Part shown: positions 42,246-46,070 of the stretch, one piece after another
Layout: every line of letters starts with the position of its first letter
How positions within the stretch are numbered: the first letter of the stretch is position 1
Source: Bacteroides sp. UBA7333
Lineage (GTDB): Bacteria > Bacteroidota > Bacteroidia > Bacteroidales > Bacteroidaceae
DNA length: 46,070 nt
Direction: 5' to 3'
Assembly: GCA_002471195.1 (NCBI GenBank)
Contig: DKPN01000003.1
Span: 80,393-126,462 of the forward strand
The notes under the pieces: model-generated
Database searches by the model: none
Seen by the model: the letters and a program-made list of their open reading frames with translations, nothing else
Told to the model about the DNA's origin: nothing
Made by a program: the position numbers and the translations under genes

Positions 42246-45200
42246 ATGAAAATAACACTCTTAACTTTATTTTTAAGTTTTATATCTCTGACTGTCCAGC
42301 AAAGCTATTCACAAACGACTACAGTCTCTATTCATAAGGGGTTGTCATCAGTAAAAGATGTTATTGATGAAATTGAAAAGCAGACAGATTATCTGTTTGT
42401 TTATGATAAGAATGAAATCAATCTTACTTCAATCAATACGTTGGCGGTTGATAATATACCACTAAATGATGCTTTACAAAAAGTTTTTTCTCGTACTGGT
42501 ATTTCATATAATGTTAATGGAAAAAATATCTCATTATCTAAAAGAGAGCAAGTGAACCAGACGTTAAAGCAAGAAGAACGAAAAATAACTGGAAGAATTA
42601 CTGATCAATTTGGTCCTGTAGCAGGCGTACATGTTTTTGTAAAAGGAACAACACATGGCACTATTTCTGATATGGATGGTAATTATTCTTTATCTGTTTC
42701 ATCAAATGCAATTTTAGAATTTTCTTTTATAGGTTATTTACCAGTTGAAATTCCAGTAAAAGATCAGCAAACAATTAATGTCGTACTTAAAGAAGATACT
42801 CAAAAAATAGATGAGGTTGTTGTGGTAGCTTATGGTACACAAAAAAAGGTGAATTTAACTGCTGCTGTAGAAACAGTTAATACAAAAGTCTTAAATAATC
42901 GTCCGGCAAAAACAGCAGCAGAGATGCTCGAGGGAGTTGTCTCCAATTTAAATATATCAACGACATCAGGTGCACCTGATGCCTCTTCTTCACTAAATAT
43001 TCGTGGATTTACCGGAATGGATACAAAGGGTTCTCCATTAGTTTTGGTAGATGGGGTAGAACAAAACCTTGATTTTGTCAATCCTAATGATATTGAAAGT
43101 ATTTCTGTATTAAAAGATGCTGCTGCATCTGCTATTTATGGTTCAAGAGCTCCTTATGGAGTAATACTAATTACTACTAAAACTGGGCAACGGAACACGA
43201 AAACAAATATTCAATATTCAGGCACGTTTCAAGTGAGCCAACCTTCGAAATTACCTTCCTCAATGAACTCTGCAGATTTTGCAAGACTCCATAATGGAAC
43301 TTTTAGAAATAGTTTAACGGTTGGTCCATATTCTGAATCGACAATACAGAAAATGCAAGATTATATTGATGGAAAACTAGATACTTATAATGAAATAAAC
43401 TCGAAAGGATGGTGGGGCGAGCATTTTGATGCATATGCTAATACCGATTATTACGATTATGCTTTCCGCAAAAATGCATTCAATACAACCCATGATATTA
43501 ATATTACAGGCGGTAATAATAACTCTACTTATTATGCAGGTTTAGGCTATAGCTCACGACAAGGTATTTATAATTCTGATATTGATAAATATCAACGTTA
43601 TAATGCTATATTAAAACTCAATACCGATATTACAGATTGGCTATCATTTAATATGAATACGCGCTATGTGCGTCAATCTACAGTTCGTCCAAATTATCGT
43701 GGTGCAGAAAGTAGCGGTTCTTCTGATGATACCTTTTTCACAAATATGGCTTATTATCCTAATCTTCCTATTAAGAATCCAGATGGTTCATGGCATCGTT
43801 TATCGGCAATGACTATGCTTTCAGGAGAGCAAGGGAAAATGGATAAAACGATTGATGATTTTTGGATGACTACAGGTTTGGTTATTAAACCATTAAAAGG
43901 ATTGACTGTAAAAGGGAACTTCTCATGGAATTTGAGAAGTGCACTTGATGATCGTACTACATATGTAGTTTACGTTGATCAGCCTAATGGTGAAAAACCC
44001 AGATCGGCACGTTCGGCAACGATTGATAATTTATGGAAAAAAACATTTAGAAGTAACTATTTAACATACGATGTAACAGCTGATTATCAGAAAGTATTTG
44101 GTAAACATGATTTGAGTCTTCTAATTGGTGTTCAATCTGAATATAAAAAAAATTATAATATTATTGGTTCTACTTCAGGTGTATATACCCAATCTATCCC
44201 ATCTTTTAATCTTTCTTGGGGAGATAATATGAAATTATCTGATGAAATCAATCACTGGGCAACTCTTGGTACTTTCTTTAGAGCAAGTTATAATTATGAC
44301 AGCAGATATTTATTAGACGTAAATGGGCGATATGATGCTGCTTCAAAATATCCCAGTCATTCCAGATGGGCATTTTTCCCTTCGGTGTCAGCAGGTTGGA
44401 ATATTGCTCGTGAATCTTTCTGGCCAATTAAGCAAATATCAATGTTGAAATTAACTGGTACCTATGGAAAATTAGGAGACCAAAGTGAGGGTAATTATTT
44501 GTATATACCAACTATGGGTACTGGATCAGTCGGTAATATGGTGTTGAATGGAGTGATACCAAAATATGTTTCTAACCCTGGTATTGTGGCTGATAATATA
44601 ACTTGGGCAAAGCCACAAACTATAGGATTTGGTGTAGAAGTTGCAGCTTTCAATAATAGATTACGAACAGAATACTACTGGTATCAACGTACAGTTCATG
44701 ACCAACTCGGACCTGCCGAAACTTTGCCACAAACGTTAGGTACAACTCCTCCAAAAACTAATAATGCAGTATCCGAAACACGTGGTTGGGATTTAACTGT
44801 ATCATGGAGAGATCAGGCTTTTACTATTTTGGATTCACCGGTAAGTTATGATGTTCGTTTTGTTATGTCTGACTATGTTGGTTATGTTGTTAAATATCCC
44901 AATAATACAACCGGTTCAAGAGATTCTTGGACTCCTGGGCAAGTGTTTGGTAAACTATACGGCTACGAAGCTACAGGCATTGCGACAAATAAAAATCAAT
45001 TGGCTGGTGTAGTCCTTCCAGGGAATGGTTGGTATTATACAGGTGATTTGATGTTTTCTGATTTGAACGGCGATGGAATTATAGATGGTGGTTCTGGATC
45101 AACTTGGTATTCTATGGGCGATTTAAAAGAGCTAGGTTTTACTTATCCTCGTTTAAAATACTCTATCAGTCTAGGGCTTGATTGGAAAAACTTTTTTGTG

Positions 45201-45635
45201 TCACTGCTTTTAGATGGTGTTGGAAAAGAGGTCAAATATGCCAATACTTATAGCATTTTTGGAGCTACTGGTTCAGCTGAATCTCGTCAGTTAACAACAG
45301 AACATCAAAAGCTAGGCTATTGGTCTGAAGCAAATCCTGATGCATTCTTCCCTCGTGCGTATACAGGGGGTAAGAATTTTGATAGAACCAACTCTTTGTA
45401 TAAAATTAATTTGGCACATCTGAGAGTGAAAAATTTTAATTTAGGTTATAATTTTCCTGCATATTTAACCGCAAAAATGAAATTAAATAATCTATCGGTA
45501 AACTTTAGTATGGAAAATCTCGGGTTTATATATAATAAATCTTGGATTGATCTAGATCCACAAATGATTAGAAAAGGTGGTAATGGTTATCCTATTCAGC
45601 GAACTTTTTCATTCGGAGTTAAGATTGGCATTTAA
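42246..45635 (+). CDS. SusC/RagA-family TonB-linked outer membrane transporter with STN domain
   Basis: A 1129-residue outer-membrane protein. Order: signal peptide (about 1-23, SYSQ), STN signalling domain (about 25-100, VSIHKGLSSVKDVIDEIEKQ and LNDALQKVFSRTGISY), carboxypeptidase D-like domain (about 112-188, ITGRITDQFGPVAGVHVFVKG), TonB box region DEVVVVAYGTQKK, plug (about 205-315, VLVDGVEQNLDFVNPNDIES, then VLKDAAASAIYGSRAPYGVI) and a 22-strand-type barrel ending in RTFSFGVKIGI. It imports a ligand too large for porins, using TonB energy. The STN domain is what SusC proteins use to signal to FecR. The substrate cannot be told from this window. Confidence 0.96.
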   Translation: MKITLLTLFLSFISLTVQQSYSQTTTVSIHKGLSSVKDVIDEIEKQTDYLFVYDKNEINLTSINTLAVDNIPLNDALQKVFSRTGISYNVNGKNISLSKREQVNQTLKQEERKITGRITDQFGPVAGVHVFVKGTTHGTISDMDGNYSLSVSSNAILEFSFIGYLPVEIPVKDQQTINVVLKEDTQKIDEVVVVAYGTQKKVNLTAAVETVNTKVLNNRPAKTAAEMLEGVVSNLNISTTSGAPDASSSLNIRGFTGMDTKGSPLVLVDGVEQNLDFVNPNDIESISVLKDAAASAIYGSRAPYGVILITTKTGQRNTKTNIQYSGTFQVSQPSKLPSSMNSADFARLHNGTFRNSLTVGPYSESTIQKMQDYIDGKLDTYNEINSKGWWGEHFDAYANTDYYDYAFRKNAFNTTHDINITGGNNNSTYYAGLGYSSRQGIYNSDIDKYQRYNAILKLNTDITDWLSFNMNTRYVRQSTVRPNYRGAESSGSSDDTFFTNMAYYPNLPIKNPDGSWHRLSAMTMLSGEQGKMDKTIDDFWMTTGLVIKPLKGLTVKGNFSWNLRSALDDRTTYVVYVDQPNGEKPRSARSATIDNLWKKTFRSNYLTYDVTADYQKVFGKHDLSLLIGVQSEYKKNYNIIGSTSGVYTQSIPSFNLSWGDNMKLSDEINHWATLGTFFRASYNYDSRYLLDVNGRYDAASKYPSHSRWAFFPSVSAGWNIARESFWPIKQISMLKLTGTYGKLGDQSEGNYLYIPTMGTGSVGNMVLNGVIPKYVSNPGIVADNITWAKPQTIGFGVEVAAFNNRLRTEYYWYQRTVHDQLGPAETLPQTLGTTPPKTNNAVSETRGWDLTVSWRDQAFTILDSPVSYDVRFVMSDYVGYVVKYPNNTTGSRDSWTPGQVFGKLYGYEATGIATNKNQLAGVVLPGNGWYYTGDLMFSDLNGDGIIDGGSGSTWYSMGDLKELGFTYPRLKYSISLGLDWKNFFVSLLLDGVGKEVKYANTYSIFGATGSAESRQLTTEHQKLGYWSEANPDAFFPRAYTGGKNFDRTNSLYKINLAHLRVKNFNLGYNFPAYLTAKMKLNNLSVNFSMENLGFIYNKSWIDLDPQMIRKGGNGYPIQRTFSFGVKIGI

Positions 45636-45655
45636 TAATAAATAAAAAAATCATT

Positions 45656-46070
45656 ATGAAATTAAAATATTATATTATAGGTATACTTACTCTTTTAAAT
45701 CTAACGTCTTGCTATGATTTTTTGGATAGATATCCACAAGATGCAATGAATGATAAATCTTTTTTTACTAATGAGAAAGATCTTGAATATTATATGAATA
45801 GTTTATATAATACACATCTAATAAGAGATATATCTTCCTATTTACGTTGGCAAAATATTGGGATAGCTGATGATGATATAATTTCAAATAATCCATCTCC
45901 AGCATCTGCATTAATGCAACATTCAAACTCAGGCGTAGCAAGTGAAAACAATGATAATTGGAAAAATTCATATGAGTATTTGAATAAGGTTAATTATTTT
46001 ATAGAGAATGCAAAGCGTGTACCCAATCTAACAAATATTGGTAAACATTATTATGGAGAAGGCTTTTATT
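45656..46070 (+). CDS. SusD/RagB-family outer membrane lipoprotein, 5' part only
   Basis: Runs off the right edge after 138 codons. It starts MKLKYYIIGILTLLNLTSC (lipobox LTSC) followed by YDFLDRYPQDAMNDKSFFTNEKDLEYYMNSLY, the standard N-terminus of SusD lipoproteins, with the first TPR-like helices around NWKNSYEYLNKVNYFIENAKR. It is 20 nt after susC. SusD acts as the surface lid of the SusC barrel and binds the ligand. Confidence 0.93.
   Translation, partial: MKLKYYIIGILTLLNLTSCYDFLDRYPQDAMNDKSFFTNEKDLEYYMNSLYNTHLIRDISSYLRWQNIGIADDDIISNNPSPASALMQHSNSGVASENNDNWKNSYEYLNKVNYFIENAKRVPNLTNIGKHYYGEGFY

Noticed and set aside
1..46070. CRISPR arrays, prophage, toxin-antitoxin or restriction genes
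   Set aside because: No repeat-spacer arrays and no genes of these kinds were found on either strand.

Overview
The window is chromosomal DNA from a member of the Bacteroidota, most likely order Bacteroidales. The evidence is: repeated matches to the Bacteroidetes -7 promoter box TAnnTTTG; a SusC/SusD pair driven by an ECF sigma/FecR anti-sigma pair; a secreted protein with a C-terminal type IX secretion (T9SS) sorting domain; a Gls-type acyltransferase pair; DUF4292, PepSY-like and DUF3316 proteins; and the Bacteroidales-style order rsmH-ftsL-ftsI-murE-mraY-murD-ftsW-murG-murC-ftsQ-ftsA-ftsZ. Genus and species cannot be fixed by eye.

Layout. 39-4084 (minus): a tightly coupled operon dut, TPR lipoprotein, DUF4292 lipoprotein, EnvC-like protein. 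4232-5563 (plus): dGTPase, overlapping tail-to-tail with 5535-7394 (minus), a two-gene acyltransferase operon probably making glycine (N-acyl amino acid) lipids. 7677-9239 (plus): two paralogous ECF sigma factors with no anti-sigma gene beside them, separated by a 552-bp spacer with a terminator and a perfect hairpin. 9672-10100: an HU-like DNA-binding protein. 10260-25310: the division and cell wall (dcw) cluster, from rsmH to ftsZ, followed by yqeY and a strong terminator. 26412-28223: a T9SS cargo protein behind a possibly structured leader. 28492-29226 (minus): recO. 29526-29891: tRNA-Glu and rpsT. 30071-30520 (minus): a PepSY-like protein. 30834-32816: gyrB. 32914-35081 (minus): FKBP-type isomerase lipoprotein and glyS. 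35276-39854: topoisomerase IV subunit A, a DUF3316 protein and an S41 peptidase lipoprotein. 39949-40030: tRNA-Leu. 40134-40328 (minus): a decayed transposase fragment. 40537 to the right edge: an AT-rich accessory locus with ECF sigma, FecR anti-sigma, SusC-type transporter with an STN signalling domain, and the start of a SusD lipoprotein.

How the genes work together. The dcw cluster makes the cytoplasmic and lipid-linked peptidoglycan precursors (MurE, MurD, MurC, MraY, MurG) and the divisome that uses them (FtsL, FtsI, FtsW, FtsQ, FtsA, FtsZ). The EnvC-like protein at the left edge probably regulates septal wall hydrolysis. Dut and the dGTPase trim dNTP pools; GyrB, the topoisomerase IV A subunit and RecO serve DNA topology and repair. 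The right-hand locus looks like a trans-envelope signalling and nutrient-uptake system: ligand binding at SusC/SusD is relayed through the STN domain to FecR, which would release the sigma factor.

Most of the window is conserved housekeeping sequence. The least explained parts are the spacers: a candidate multi-helix leader at 26251-26381, a 21-bp perfect inverted repeat with clustered TCACA/TGTGA motifs near 28400, a 14-bp perfect inverted repeat between glyS and the topoisomerase gene, the repeats and hairpin around the sigma pair, and the transposase relic beside tRNA-Leu. I did not find a clearly new multi-gene system.
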